From: Oxobacter pfennigii
Lineage (GTDB): Bacteria; Bacillota; Clostridia; Clostridiales; Oxobacteraceae
DNA: 64,000 nt
Direction: 5' to 3'
NCBI RefSeq assembly: GCF_001317355.1
Contig: NZ_LKET01000068.1
Location: 186,001-250,000, forward strand
Shown one piece after another: positions 1 through 8,398 of this stretch (its first letter is position 1; the number at the start of each line of letters is the position of its first letter). Both the position numbers and the translations under genes were made by a program. The notes under the pieces were generated by a model. It made no database searches, was not told the origin of the DNA, and was given only the letters and a program-made list of their open reading frames with translations.

Positions 1-1566
1 ATAAAGGAATTTATTAAACAGTCTGCCATTTCAGGTATTGACGTATTCAGAATTTTTGATTCTCTAAACTGGCTGGAAGGCATGAAATTATCCATTGAAG
101 AAGTATTAAAGCAGGGTAAAATTGCCGAGGCTTGTATTTGCTATACCGGTGACATCCTTGATGATAAAAGAGAAAAATACAATTTAAAATACTATGTGGA
201 TATGGCTAAAGAAATAGAAAAAACCGGAGCTCACATACTGGCAATAAAAGATATGTCAGCCCTCTTAAAGCCACACGCAGCTTATAAGCTTATTAAGACT
301 TTAAAAGAGGAAATATCAATACCAATTCACCTCCACACCCATGATACAACAGGAAACGGAGTTGCTACAGTATTGATGGCGGCAGATGCCGGAGTCGACA
401 TTGCAGATACGGCATTTAACAGCATGTCGGGATTAACCAGCCAGCCTGCCTTAAACTCCATAGTGGCTGCTCTTAAGAACACCAAAAGAGATACAGGTAT
501 GAATGTAAATGAACTTCAGACCATATCTGATTACTGGGAAGCAGTACGCCCCGTTTACTCAGAGTTTGAATCGGACATGAAATCAGGCTCTGCCGAGATA
601 TACAGCTATGAAATACCCGGAGGCCAGTACTCAAATTTAAAACCCCAGGTTGAAAGCTTCGGATTAGGCCACAGATTTACGGAAGTAAAGGAAATGTTCA
701 GGTCTGTTAACTTTATGGTAGGCGACATAGTTAAAGTAACACCCTCTTCAAAAATGGTAGGCGATATGGCCATATTCATGGTAAAGAACAACTTGACGCC
801 TGAAAACATTTTAGAAAAAGGAAAGAACCTGTCCTTCCCTGATTCGGCAGTTTCCTATTTCAAAGGTATGATGGGCCAGCCCATGGGCGGTTTCCCCGAA
901 GCACTGCAGGCATTGGTTTTAAAGGGTGATAAACCAATTACCGTGCGCCCCGGAGAACTTTTGCCTCCTGAGGATTTTGAGGAAGTTGGCCGCTTCTTGA
1001 AGGAAAGATATAACTTAAGCGCCTCCATGAAACACCGCTTAAGTTACGTATTGTATCCTGATGTATATGAAGATTACCTCAATTTCAGGATTGAACACGG
1101 CGATTTAAGCAGGTTGGGAAGCGATATATTCTTCCACGGATTGGTAGAAGGCGAAACATGTGAGGCCGAAATTGCCGAAGGAAAGATATTGATAATACAG
1201 CTGTTGGAGATTGGAAAATTAGATAATGAAGGCAAAAGAACCTTAGTCTTTGAAGTGGATGGCAACAGGAGAGAAGTAAAGATAAAGGATAAAGCAGCGG
1301 CATCAAGTTCAAAGAGCGCTGTTGAAGCCACAAAGATGGCAGACCCTTCAAACAATAAAGAGGTAGGTGCCAGTATACCCGGTACCGTCTTGAAGCTTTT
1401 AGCTGCACAAGGAGATGAAGTTAAGGAACATCAACCTCTTTTGGTTATAGAAGCCATGAAGATGGAGACTATCGTATCTGCACCAGCTGCCGGAGTTATT
1501 GATACCGTATTTGTCTCGGAAGGACAAATAGTAAAATCCTGCGAGCTGCTTATAAAACTTAAATAA
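1..1566 (+). CDS. pyc: Pyruvate carboxylase, C-terminal part (5' end outside window)
   Basis: The reading frame is open from base 1, so this is the 3' part of a longer gene; 521 codons are present of roughly 1145 in the family. It opens inside the carboxyltransferase domain with the motif GIDVFRIFDSLNW, continues through the HLHTHDTTG metal-binding segment, and ends in a biotinyl domain with the biotin-accepting lysine in EAMKMET, about 35 residues from the C-terminus. The known reaction is ATP-dependent carboxylation of pyruvate to oxaloacetate in the cytoplasm. The first in-frame ATG, at 82, lies inside the conserved domain and is not the start. An oxaloacetate decarboxylase alpha subunit has the same domain order here, but the FRIFDSLNW segment and the single-chain layout favour pyruvate carboxylase. 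Confidence 0.93.
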   Translation: MKEFIKQSAISGIDVFRIFDSLNWLEGMKLSIEEVLKQGKIAEACICYTGDILDDKREKYNLKYYVDMAKEIEKTGAHILAIKDMSALLKPHAAYKLIKTLKEEISIPIHLHTHDTTGNGVATVLMAADAGVDIADTAFNSMSGLTSQPALNSIVAALKNTKRDTGMNVNELQTISDYWEAVRPVYSEFESDMKSGSAEIYSYEIPGGQYSNLKPQVESFGLGHRFTEVKEMFRSVNFMVGDIVKVTPSSKMVGDMAIFMVKNNLTPENILEKGKNLSFPDSAVSYFKGMMGQPMGGFPEALQALVLKGDKPITVRPGELLPPEDFEEVGRFLKERYNLSASMKHRLSYVLYPDVYEDYLNFRIEHGDLSRLGSDIFFHGLVEGETCEAEIAEGKILIIQLLEIGKLDNEGKRTLVFEVDGNRREVKIKDKAAASSSKSAVEATKMADPSNNKEVGASIPGTVLKLLAAQGDEVKEHQPLLVIEAMKMETIVSAPAAGVIDTVFVSEGQIVKSCELLIKLK

Positions 1567-1600
1567 ATAGCTCCAAACTAAAGATTAAAAATATAAAATT

Positions 1601-1640
1601 AAAGCCTTTTCTCTTAATTAGAAAAGGCTTTAATTTTATT
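1601..1640 (+). terminator. Rho-independent terminator after pyc
   Basis: A perfect 12-bp inverted repeat (AAAGCCTTTTCT and AGAAAAGGCTTT) with a 7-base loop is followed by a T-rich run. It lies between the convergent pyc and hbd genes, and its A-rich left flank suggests it may also stop transcription coming from hbd. Confidence 0.85.
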
Positions 1641-1672
1641 TAAATATTTGTTTTATTAAACTTTTATCTTAA

Positions 1673-2521
1673 TTATTTTCCGCTATAGTCAAAAAAACCT
1701 TTTCCGCTCTTCCTTCCGAGATAGCCCCCCCTGACCATCTTTCTTAAAAGAGGATGAGGCCTGTACTTTGAATCTCCGGTTTCGGTATACAGAACTTCCA
1801 TTATAGCAAGATTTACATCATTGCCTATTAGGTCTGCAAGAGCCAATGGCCCCATGGGATGGTTGGCACCCAGCATCATTGCCTTGTCGATATCTTCTGC
1901 TGAAGCAATGCCTTCAGCCAATATTCCGACGGCTTCATTTATCATGGGGATAAGTATCCTGTTTACTACAAATCCCGGGAACTCTTTTACTTCAACAGGG
2001 TCTTTTCCTAAAGATACGGATATCTCTTTTATCTTCTCATAAGTCTCGTTAGATGTATCCATGCCCCTTATTATCTCAATAAGCTTCATAACGGCAGCAG
2101 GATTAAAAAAGTGCATTCCTACAACCTTATCCCGTCTTTTAGTGGCTGAAGCTATCTCAGTTATTGAAAGCGAAGAAGTATTGGATGCCAGTATGGTTTC
2201 CGGTTTGCAAATTTCATCCAGGTTTTTGAAAAGCTCCTTTTTCACATTCATGTTTTCGATAATTGCTTCCACAACCAGATCACAGTCGGCAGCGTCTTTA
2301 TTATCTATAGTCTTTTTAATTCTTCCTAATAGAGCGTCCATCTGGGACTGTTCCATTTTACCCTTGGAAACGAGCTTTGAAAGAGACTTTTCTATGATGC
2401 CATATCCCTTGTCAACAAATTCAGCTTTTACATCGCACAATACAACGTCAAATCCGCCGCTTGCAAAGCACTGGGCAATTCCGGCTCCCATTGTTCCTGC
2501 GCCGATAACACAAACCTTCAT
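1673..2521 (-). CDS. hbd: 3-hydroxybutyryl-CoA dehydrogenase
   Basis: Reduces acetoacetyl-CoA to 3-hydroxybutyryl-CoA with NAD(P)H in butyrate formation. The N-terminal Rossmann motif GAGTMGAG sits at about residues 7-14, and HFFNP plus the PGFVVNR segment mark the family. The length of 282 residues is the usual one. A TTG start 15 bases upstream is possible, but it overlaps the GGGAGGGG ribosome binding site, which is correctly spaced for the ATG at 2521. It is the last gene of the thl-crt-bcd-etfB-etfA-hbd run, 36 bp after etfA. Confidence 0.95.
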   Translation of the reverse strand: MKVCVIGAGTMGAGIAQCFASGGFDVVLCDVKAEFVDKGYGIIEKSLSKLVSKGKMEQSQMDALLGRIKKTIDNKDAADCDLVVEAIIENMNVKKELFKNLDEICKPETILASNTSSLSITEIASATKRRDKVVGMHFFNPAAVMKLIEIIRGMDTSNETYEKIKEISVSLGKDPVEVKEFPGFVVNRILIPMINEAVGILAEGIASAEDIDKAMMLGANHPMGPLALADLIGNDVNLAIMEVLYTETGDSKYRPHPLLRKMVRGGYLGRKSGKGFFDYSGK

Positions 2522-2557
2522 AATTTCCCCTCCCAATTTTTATTAAAAGATATTTAA

Positions 2558-3565
2558 CTAACGAATGCCTTTTAATGCCTGAACCTCTCTTGTAAGCTCA
2601 GGTACGACCTTGTATAGATCTCCTACTACAGCTAAGTCTGCCACGCCCATTATAGGAGCGTCGCCGTTCTTATTTATGGCTATTATATAATCGCTCTCCT
2701 GCATACCTGCCAGGTGCTGTATAGCTCCCGAAATTCCGCATGCTATATAGAGCTTAGGCCTTACTGTCTTACCGGTCTGGCCAACCTGAAAGTTCTTTTC
2801 AATCCATCCGGAATCAACGGCAGCACGGGAACCTCCTACCGTTCCTCCAAGGGCTTCAGCCAGTTCTCTTAGTATACTAAATCCTTCCTGGTTACCGACA
2901 CCCCTTCCTCCTGACACGATTATCTGTGCCTCTGTAATATCCACTATCTCTTTTACTGATTTAACGATCTCAACAACCTTAGCCCTTATATCCTTATCGG
3001 CAAGATTTACGTTTACGTTTTCGACCTCTCCGGTTCTTCCTGCATTAGTGTCCGGAACGCTGAAAACTCCTGGTCTTACCGTTGACATCTGAGGCCTGTA
3101 ATTTGAGCATTCGATGGTGGCCATGAGGTTTCCCCCAAAGGCCGGCCTGGTCATCAGCAGGTTTTTAGTTTCACCATCTATATCAAGTGCCGTACAGTCT
3201 GCCGTAAGCCCTGTGTGTATTCTTCCCGCCACTCTCGGGCCTAAGTCTCTCCCTATATATGTGGCGCCTATGAACATAATTTCAGGCTTTCTTTCATTTA
3301 TCAAATCGCATATGACCTTTGTATATCCGTCGGTGGTATATTCCTTAAGAAGAGGATCGTCAGCCACCAATACCCTGTCAGCGCCGCTTTCAATTAATAA
3401 TTTAGCCTGATTTGAAACATTGTGTCCCAAAAGAACTGCCGTAAGGCTTTCACCGAGCTTGTCGGCTATCTCTCTTCCCTTGCCTGTGAGCTCTAAAGCA
3501 ATTTTTTGAAGTTTTCCGTCCCTCTGTTCGGCAAATACCCATACTCCTTTATATTCCTTACTCAT
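2558..3565 (-). CDS. etfA: Electron transfer flavoprotein, alpha subunit
   Basis: 335-residue EtfA. The N-terminal half is the ETF alpha/beta-type domain, and the C-terminal half carries the FAD-binding signature region (GGRGVG..., then GQTGKTVRPKLYIACGISGA around residues 260-280). With EtfB it forms the heterodimer that serves butyryl-CoA dehydrogenase; in clostridia the Bcd/Etf complex couples crotonyl-CoA reduction to ferredoxin reduction by flavin-based electron bifurcation (family knowledge). It sits directly downstream of etfB, with an 18-bp gap. Confidence 0.95.
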   Translation of the reverse strand: MSKEYKGVWVFAEQRDGKLQKIALELTGKGREIADKLGESLTAVLLGHNVSNQAKLLIESGADRVLVADDPLLKEYTTDGYTKVICDLINERKPEIMFIGATYIGRDLGPRVAGRIHTGLTADCTALDIDGETKNLLMTRPAFGGNLMATIECSNYRPQMSTVRPGVFSVPDTNAGRTGEVENVNVNLADKDIRAKVVEIVKSVKEIVDITEAQIIVSGGRGVGNQEGFSILRELAEALGGTVGGSRAAVDSGWIEKNFQVGQTGKTVRPKLYIACGISGAIQHLAGMQESDYIIAINKNGDAPIMGVADLAVVGDLYKVVPELTREVQALKGIR

Positions 3566-3583
3566 TTCAACACCCCCCTTAAG

Positions 3584-4363
3584 CTATATTAGCTGCCTTT
3601 CTTTTAATTTCCCCGCAATAGCCCCTGCGCTCTCTTTAGGAGGCATGTCTATTTTTTCTCCCGGTGTCTTAGGGCTTTTTGTGAAGGATGCCCTGACCTT
3701 AGTAGGTGAACCTGATAACCCTAATTTGGATTTGTCTATACCAAGGTCATCTGCACTCATAAATTTTATTTGTTTTTCAAAGCAGGTAAATATATCATAC
3801 ATATTCATGTATCTTGGTTGGTTAAGCTCCTTTATTGCCGTAAGAAGGCAAGGTAAGGATAGTTTTAATGTCTCATAACCGTCTTCAAGAGCTCTTTGAA
3901 CCGTTAATATTTCACCGTCAATGTCAACTTTCTGAACATAAGTAACCTGAGGCAATCCTAAATGCTCGGCAATTTCCGGACCCACCTGAGCTGTGTCTCC
4001 GTCAATGGCCTGCCGGCCGGCAAAAATTAAATCATAACCTATTTTTTCAATTGCCTTTGCAAGTGTAAGAGATGTAGCCCAGGTATCTGCTCCGGCAAAT
4101 GCCCTGTCTGATAACAGTATGGCCTCATCGGCGCCCATAGCCAGTGCCTGTCTTAATGCCTTTTCAGCTTGATTAGGCCCCATTGTCAGCACGGTGACAT
4201 AAGCACCTAAAGTCTCTTTCATCCTTAAAGCCTCTTCCAGCGCATTCATGTCATCAGGGTTTATTATACTTGGAACTCCTTCCCTTATAAGAGTCCCTGT
4301 AACCGGGTCTATCCTAACTTCATTGGTATCCGGAACCTGCTTGATACAAACAACTATCTTCAT
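3584..4363 (-). CDS. etfB: Electron transfer flavoprotein, beta subunit
   Basis: 259-residue EtfB. It starts MKIVVCIKQVPDT, typical of the family, and has the ETF beta signature region around FAGRQAIDGDTAQVGPEIAEH (about residues 115-135), where bifurcating EtfB proteins bind a second FAD. It pairs with EtfA downstream and follows bcd by 15 bp, the classical clostridial order bcd-etfB-etfA. Confidence 0.95.
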   Translation of the reverse strand: MKIVVCIKQVPDTNEVRIDPVTGTLIREGVPSIINPDDMNALEEALRMKETLGAYVTVLTMGPNQAEKALRQALAMGADEAILLSDRAFAGADTWATSLTLAKAIEKIGYDLIFAGRQAIDGDTAQVGPEIAEHLGLPQVTYVQKVDIDGEILTVQRALEDGYETLKLSLPCLLTAIKELNQPRYMNMYDIFTCFEKQIKFMSADDLGIDKSKLGLSGSPTKVRASFTKSPKTPGEKIDMPPKESAGAIAGKLKERQLI

Positions 4364-4378
4364 ACTAATTCACCCCCA

Positions 4379-5518
4379 CTATTTCAGCACATTTGCTGCA
4401 ATGACCATTTTTTGTACTTCTGAGGTGCCTTCGTATATCTCGGTTATTTTGGCGTCCCTCATCATTCTTTCAACCGGATAGTCTTTAGTGTAGCCGTATC
4501 CGCCGAATATTTGCACCACTTTTGTCGTTACAGACATTGCTGTTTCGGAACAATAAAGCTTAGCCATGGCAGCATCTAAACTGTATGGCATTCCTTTTTC
4601 TTTCTTCCATGCGGCTTTATACAGCAGTAATTTTGCAGCTTCAATTTCAGTAGCCATCTCGGCTGCATACCATTGGAGTCCCTGGAATGAGGAAATGGGC
4701 TTTCCGAATTGCTTTCTTTCCCCCATATACTTGACCGCTTCTGCAAAGGCTCCCTCGGCTATACCAAGAGCTTGAGCTCCGATACCTATTCTTCCTCCGT
4801 CGAGAGTTGACATGGCAATTCCAAAACCTTTGCCTTCTTTGCCCAAAAGATTTTCCTTAGGTACCTTTACATCTTTAAATATCAGTTCACCGGTGGAAGA
4901 TGCTCTTATTCCAAGCTTATCTTCTAACTTGCCTATCTCGAAGCCTTCAAAGCCCTTTTCCACGATAAAAGCGGATATACCCTTTGTACCCTTGGACTTA
5001 TCCGTCATGGCAAATATTATAAAGACATCTGCATATGCTGCATTTGTAATAAATACTTTGCTCCCGTTAAGGATATAATGATCTCCCTCTAATTTTGCTA
5101 TTGTCTGCTGTCCGGAGGCATCAGTGCCTGCATTAGGCTCCGTCAATCCAAAAGCGCCTATCTTTTCGCCTTTTAACAGTCCGGGAAGATATTTTTGCTT
5201 CTGTTCTTCTGTGCCGTAGTTATATATTGGCCAGCAGCATAACGATGTATGAGCCGAGACTATAACAGAAGTTGTACCGCATGCCTTGCCTAATTCTTCC
5301 ACAGCAAGAATGTATGTCAAATAATCTCCATTGGCCCCGCCGTATTCCTTAGGAAAGGGTATTCCCATCATTCCCAGCTTGCCCATCTTTCTTACATTCT
5401 CCAGGGGGAATCTTTCCGTTGCATCAATTTCAGCTGCTATAGGTTTTACTTCATTTTCCACAAATTCGCTGAACATTTGCAGAGCTAGTTCCTGTTCCTT
5501 TGACAATCCTAATTCCAT
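4379..5518 (-). CDS. bcd: Butyryl-CoA dehydrogenase (short-chain acyl-CoA dehydrogenase)
   Basis: Reduces crotonyl-CoA to butyryl-CoA using FAD and the EtfAB partner. The 379-residue length matches clostridial Bcd. Family landmarks are FGLTEPNAGTDAS in the middle domain, the C-terminal FGGYGYTKDYPVERMMRDAK motif, and the probable catalytic glutamate in EIYEGTSE. The ATG at 5518 is preceded by GGAGG at good spacing; an upstream in-frame extension of 18 codons has no such site and runs into the crt stop. Confidence 0.95.
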   Translation of the reverse strand: MELGLSKEQELALQMFSEFVENEVKPIAAEIDATERFPLENVRKMGKLGMMGIPFPKEYGGANGDYLTYILAVEELGKACGTTSVIVSAHTSLCCWPIYNYGTEEQKQKYLPGLLKGEKIGAFGLTEPNAGTDASGQQTIAKLEGDHYILNGSKVFITNAAYADVFIIFAMTDKSKGTKGISAFIVEKGFEGFEIGKLEDKLGIRASSTGELIFKDVKVPKENLLGKEGKGFGIAMSTLDGGRIGIGAQALGIAEGAFAEAVKYMGERKQFGKPISSFQGLQWYAAEMATEIEAAKLLLYKAAWKKEKGMPYSLDAAMAKLYCSETAMSVTTKVVQIFGGYGYTKDYPVERMMRDAKITEIYEGTSEVQKMVIAANVLK

Positions 5519-5531
5519 AGTTAGTCCTCCA

Positions 5532-6311
5532 TTATTTATTATTAAAGCCTTCCAATTTTCTTTTCTCGACAAATGCAGTCATTGCATCCTTTTGATCCTG
5601 GCTTGCAAAGCACTGTCCGAACACTGAAGATTCATAAGCCAGTGCTGTGTCTATATCACATTGCATCCCATAGTTAATGGCGGCTTTACAAAGTTTTACA
5701 GCTATAGGCGCATTACCTGCTATCTTTGCTGCCATCTTCATAGCCTCGTCATTAAGGCTTTCCTTTGGAACTACTTTATTTACAAGGCCTATTCTCAAAG
5801 CTTCCTGAGCATCAATATTGGCTCCTGTATATATCATTTCCTTTGCCTTCCCGGTACCAACTATCCTTGCGAGCCTTTGTGTACCCCCAAATCCCGGTGT
5901 TATTCCAAGAGAGACCTCAGGTTGACCAAACTTGGCATTGTCGGATGCAATCCTTATGTCACAGCTTAATGCCAGCTCACAGCCCCCTCCTAAGGCGTAT
6001 CCTCCAATGGCTGCAATAACAGGCTTATCTAACAGCTCAATTTTTCTGAAAACCCAGTTTCCTAATGCACCGAAATCACTTCCTGAAAACACATCCATGT
6101 CTTTCATTTCAGATATATCCGCTCCGGCAACGAACGCTTTGTCACCTGCGCCTCCAATGATAACACAGTAAATATCCTTATCATTTTCTATGGCGTCAAC
6201 TGCTGCGTCCAATTCCCTGAGCGTTTGCCAATTTAAAGCATTTAATGCTTGTGGCCTGGAAATAGTAATTATCCCTATATGGTTGGATTTTTCAATTATT
6301 ATATTTTCCAC
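5532..6311 (-). CDS. crt: 3-hydroxybutyryl-CoA dehydratase (crotonase)
   Basis: Dehydrates 3-hydroxybutyryl-CoA to crotonyl-CoA. It is a 259-residue enoyl-CoA hydratase fold: oxyanion-hole glycines in FVAGADISEMK and ALGGGCELALSCD, and both catalytic glutamates (GGCEL and GQPEVSLGITPGFGG). It lies between thl and bcd, with short gaps (36 and 13 bp). Confidence 0.95.
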   Translation of the reverse strand: MENIIIEKSNHIGIITISRPQALNALNWQTLRELDAAVDAIENDKDIYCVIIGGAGDKAFVAGADISEMKDMDVFSGSDFGALGNWVFRKIELLDKPVIAAIGGYALGGGCELALSCDIRIASDNAKFGQPEVSLGITPGFGGTQRLARIVGTGKAKEMIYTGANIDAQEALRIGLVNKVVPKESLNDEAMKMAAKIAGNAPIAVKLCKAAINYGMQCDIDTALAYESSVFGQCFASQDQKDAMTAFVEKRKLEGFNNK

Positions 6312-6347
6312 AATATTAACCTCCCAGTTAAACTATTAATGGGTATT

Positions 6348-7541
6348 TTATTTACAAAGATCGTCTCTTTCGACTATTGTAGCCTCACCCATTCCACCGC
6401 CTATGCAAAGGGTAGCCAAGCCATATTTTGTATTTTGCTTAATCATTTCATGAATAAGCGTAACTAAGATTCTGGCGCCCGATGCACCTATAGGATGTCC
6501 TAGCGCTATAGCCCCTCCATTAACATTGACCTTTTCCATATCGAAATTAAGCTCCTTTGCTACTGCTATTGCTTGAGCTGCAAATGCTTCATTTGCTTCA
6601 ATAAGTCCCATATCATCTATTGTAAGTCCTGCCTTATCAAGGGCTGCCTTTACTGAAGGAACAGGACCGAGCCCCATAACTGACGGATCAACCCCTTTTG
6701 ATCCATAAGATGTTACTTTAACAATAGGTTTTAACCCATGTTTTTCTATAAAGCTCCTGCTGACAACAATTAAGGCAACTGCTGCATCATTAATGCCTGA
6801 AGCATTTCCGGCAGTTACAGTGCCATCCTTTTTAAAAGCAGGTTTAAGCTTTGTAAGCTTTTCAACAGTGGTATCCGATTTTACATATTCGTCAGTGTCG
6901 AATAGTACCGGATCACCCTTTCTCTGCGGTATTGCAACAGGTACTATTTCATTTTTAAATTTTCCTTCTTCTCTTGCCTTTGATGCTTTGTACTGCGAAC
7001 TGTATGCAAATTCATCCTGCATCTCTTTTGTTATTCCATACTTTTCTGCTACATTCTCTGCGGTTATTCCCATGTGGTATCCATTAAATGCATCTGTCAG
7101 CCCGTCAAATACCATGGCGTCCACTATTTCACCATTACCCATTCTTCCGCCCCATCTATAACTTTTCATTAAATATGGAGCAAGGGACATATTCTCCATA
7201 CCCCCGGCAACAACACACTCGGCATCACCCAGCATGATCAGCTGAGCAGCGAGGTTGACGGCCTTAAGACCGGAGCCGCACACTTTATTAATAGTCATTG
7301 CAGGTTTTTCAATAGGTATTCCTGCCATAACAGATGCTTGTCTTGCCGGATTTTGCCCCAAACCTGCCTGAAGCACATTACCCATAATAACCTCATCCAC
7401 CATTTCTGCTGTGATTCCGGCTCTTTTTATAGCTTCTTTGATTACGGTTTCACCAAGTTTTACAGCCGGAATATCTTTGAGACTGCCACCAAATGAACCT
7501 ATAGCCGTTCTGCATGCACTTAAAATATAAACCTCGTTCAT
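6348..7541 (-). CDS. thl: Acetyl-CoA acetyltransferase (thiolase)
   Basis: Condenses two acetyl-CoA to acetoacetyl-CoA, the entry step of butyrate synthesis. The length of 397 residues is normal for biosynthetic thiolase. The nucleophile is Cys88 in NKVCGSG, the general-base histidine is in [11 protein letters not shown], and the second catalytic cysteine is in TLCIGGGMG near the C-terminus. It is the first gene of the operon; the ribosome binding site is AGGAGG. A Rex-like site and a palindrome lie just upstream. Confidence 0.95.
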   Translation of the reverse strand: MNEVYILSACRTAIGSFGGSLKDIPAVKLGETVIKEAIKRAGITAEMVDEVIMGNVLQAGLGQNPARQASVMAGIPIEKPAMTINKVCGSGLKAVNLAAQLIMLGDAECVVAGGMENMSLAPYLMKSYRWGGRMGNGEIVDAMVFDGLTDAFNGYHMGITAENVAEKYGITKEMQDEFAYSSQYKASKAREEGKFKNEIVPVAIPQRKGDPVLFDTDEYVKSDTTVEKLTKLKPAFKKDGTVTAGNASGINDAAVALIVVSRSFIEKHGLKPIVKVTSYGSKGVDPSVMGLGPVPSVKAALDKAGLTIDDMGLIEANEAFAAQAIAVAKELNFDMEKVNVNGGAIALGHPIGASGARILVTLIHEMIKQNTKYGLATLCIGGGMGEATIVERDDLCK

Positions 7542-7583
7542 TCTTTAACCTCCTATTGATATATTAGCAATTATATTTACACA

Positions 7584-7619
7584 TGATATTTCTGCTTTTT
7601 TGAATAAGTAGAAATATCA
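7584..7619 (-). promoter_or_regulatory. Palindrome at the thl transcription start
   Basis: Arms TGATATTTCTGCTT and AAGTAGAAATATCA pair over 14 bases with one mismatch, around an 8-base centre. The -10 box inferred at 7621-7626 would place transcription start inside the left part of the palindrome, so an operator is more likely than a terminator; no T-run follows it on the minus strand. Confidence 0.5.
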
Positions 7620-7620
7620 A

Positions 7621-7645
7621 ATTATAATTGTTAAATTAATAACAT
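7621..7645 (-). promoter_or_regulatory. thl promoter -10 box with overlapping Rex-like operator
   Basis: On the minus strand a perfect TATAAT (7626-7621) stands about 80 bases before the thl start. Directly upstream, 7628-7645 reads TTGTTAAATTAATAACAT on the plus strand, matching 12 of 14 fixed bases of the clostridial Rex consensus TTGTTAANNNNTTAACAA. Rex (NADH-sensing repressor) control of crt-bcd and thl genes is established in other clostridia; here it is inferred from the site. Confidence 0.6.
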
Positions 7646-8221
7646 ATTATCGCGAAAAAAAATGATATTTTACAACGTTGATATTATTTTTTTATATTAA
7701 CAAAATATTTTACTGTAAGAAGTATTAGGGAATAACAATATGAGGGTTAAGAAACATTATTGATATATCTGCTTTTAATGGTCTTTTTTATATTAAACAT
7801 ATTAAATTTAAAGTTTGATACATCAATTACTTTGTTATTGTAATCAAATCATTATTTGTTTAATATTTGTCATACCTTTTAATTATATTTAACATTGTGA
7901 ATTAGTTAAAGTAATAACAATAATCAATAAAAGTCTTTTTCGATAATAAATGACATTCTAACCTTATTATCTCACTGTTTTATATCATTGCTCTTTATTT
8001 TCATCAATTTGGATAAATATGATTTGTATAAATCCATTATTCAATATGGATTATGATATTTTTATAATAGCATAGGGTTTTATAATCAGCTATAATTGAA
8101 TAAAAATCGTACTAAAACATTAAATAATACAAAACAATATGAACCATTGACATTTAGATAAAAATTATTATTAGATATGGTTTTTTTCCTTAATTTTCAT
8201 ATGTATTATTAACGCAAATCA

Positions 8222-8250
8222 AAAGAGGAGTGAATTTTTTCACTCCTCTT
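8222..8250 (-). terminator. Probable terminator downstream of carB
   Basis: Inverted repeat AAGAGGAGTGA / TCACTCCTCTT with a short loop, about 150 bp after the carB stop. On the minus strand it is followed by TTTT then GATTTG, so the T-run is short. Confidence 0.6.
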
Positions 8251-8398
8251 CAACTTTCTCCATATTTCGAGCCTTTATATAGCTAAAACTAATATTCGAA
8301 TTATGTCTAAATCCAATTCAGATTACTATATTCGGCACAACTTTGCTATACAGGTAAAATGTTTTATAAAATTATATATATTGAATTCTTATTGATAC

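Larger units (their letters stand above)
7542..8398. other. 857-bp AT-rich intergenic region between thl and carB
   Basis: No convincing gene on either strand. The thl-proximal end (7584-7645) holds the probable promoter, a palindrome and a Rex-like operator; the carB-proximal end holds a hairpin (8222-8250). The middle, about 7700-8200, is very AT-rich, with stop codons in all frames, and I see no clear structure in it. Confidence 0.6.

Noticed and set aside
2061-2546. Plus-strand open frame of 161 codons opposite hbd
   Set aside because: Antisense shadow of a strongly conserved gene; no ribosome binding site and no family features.
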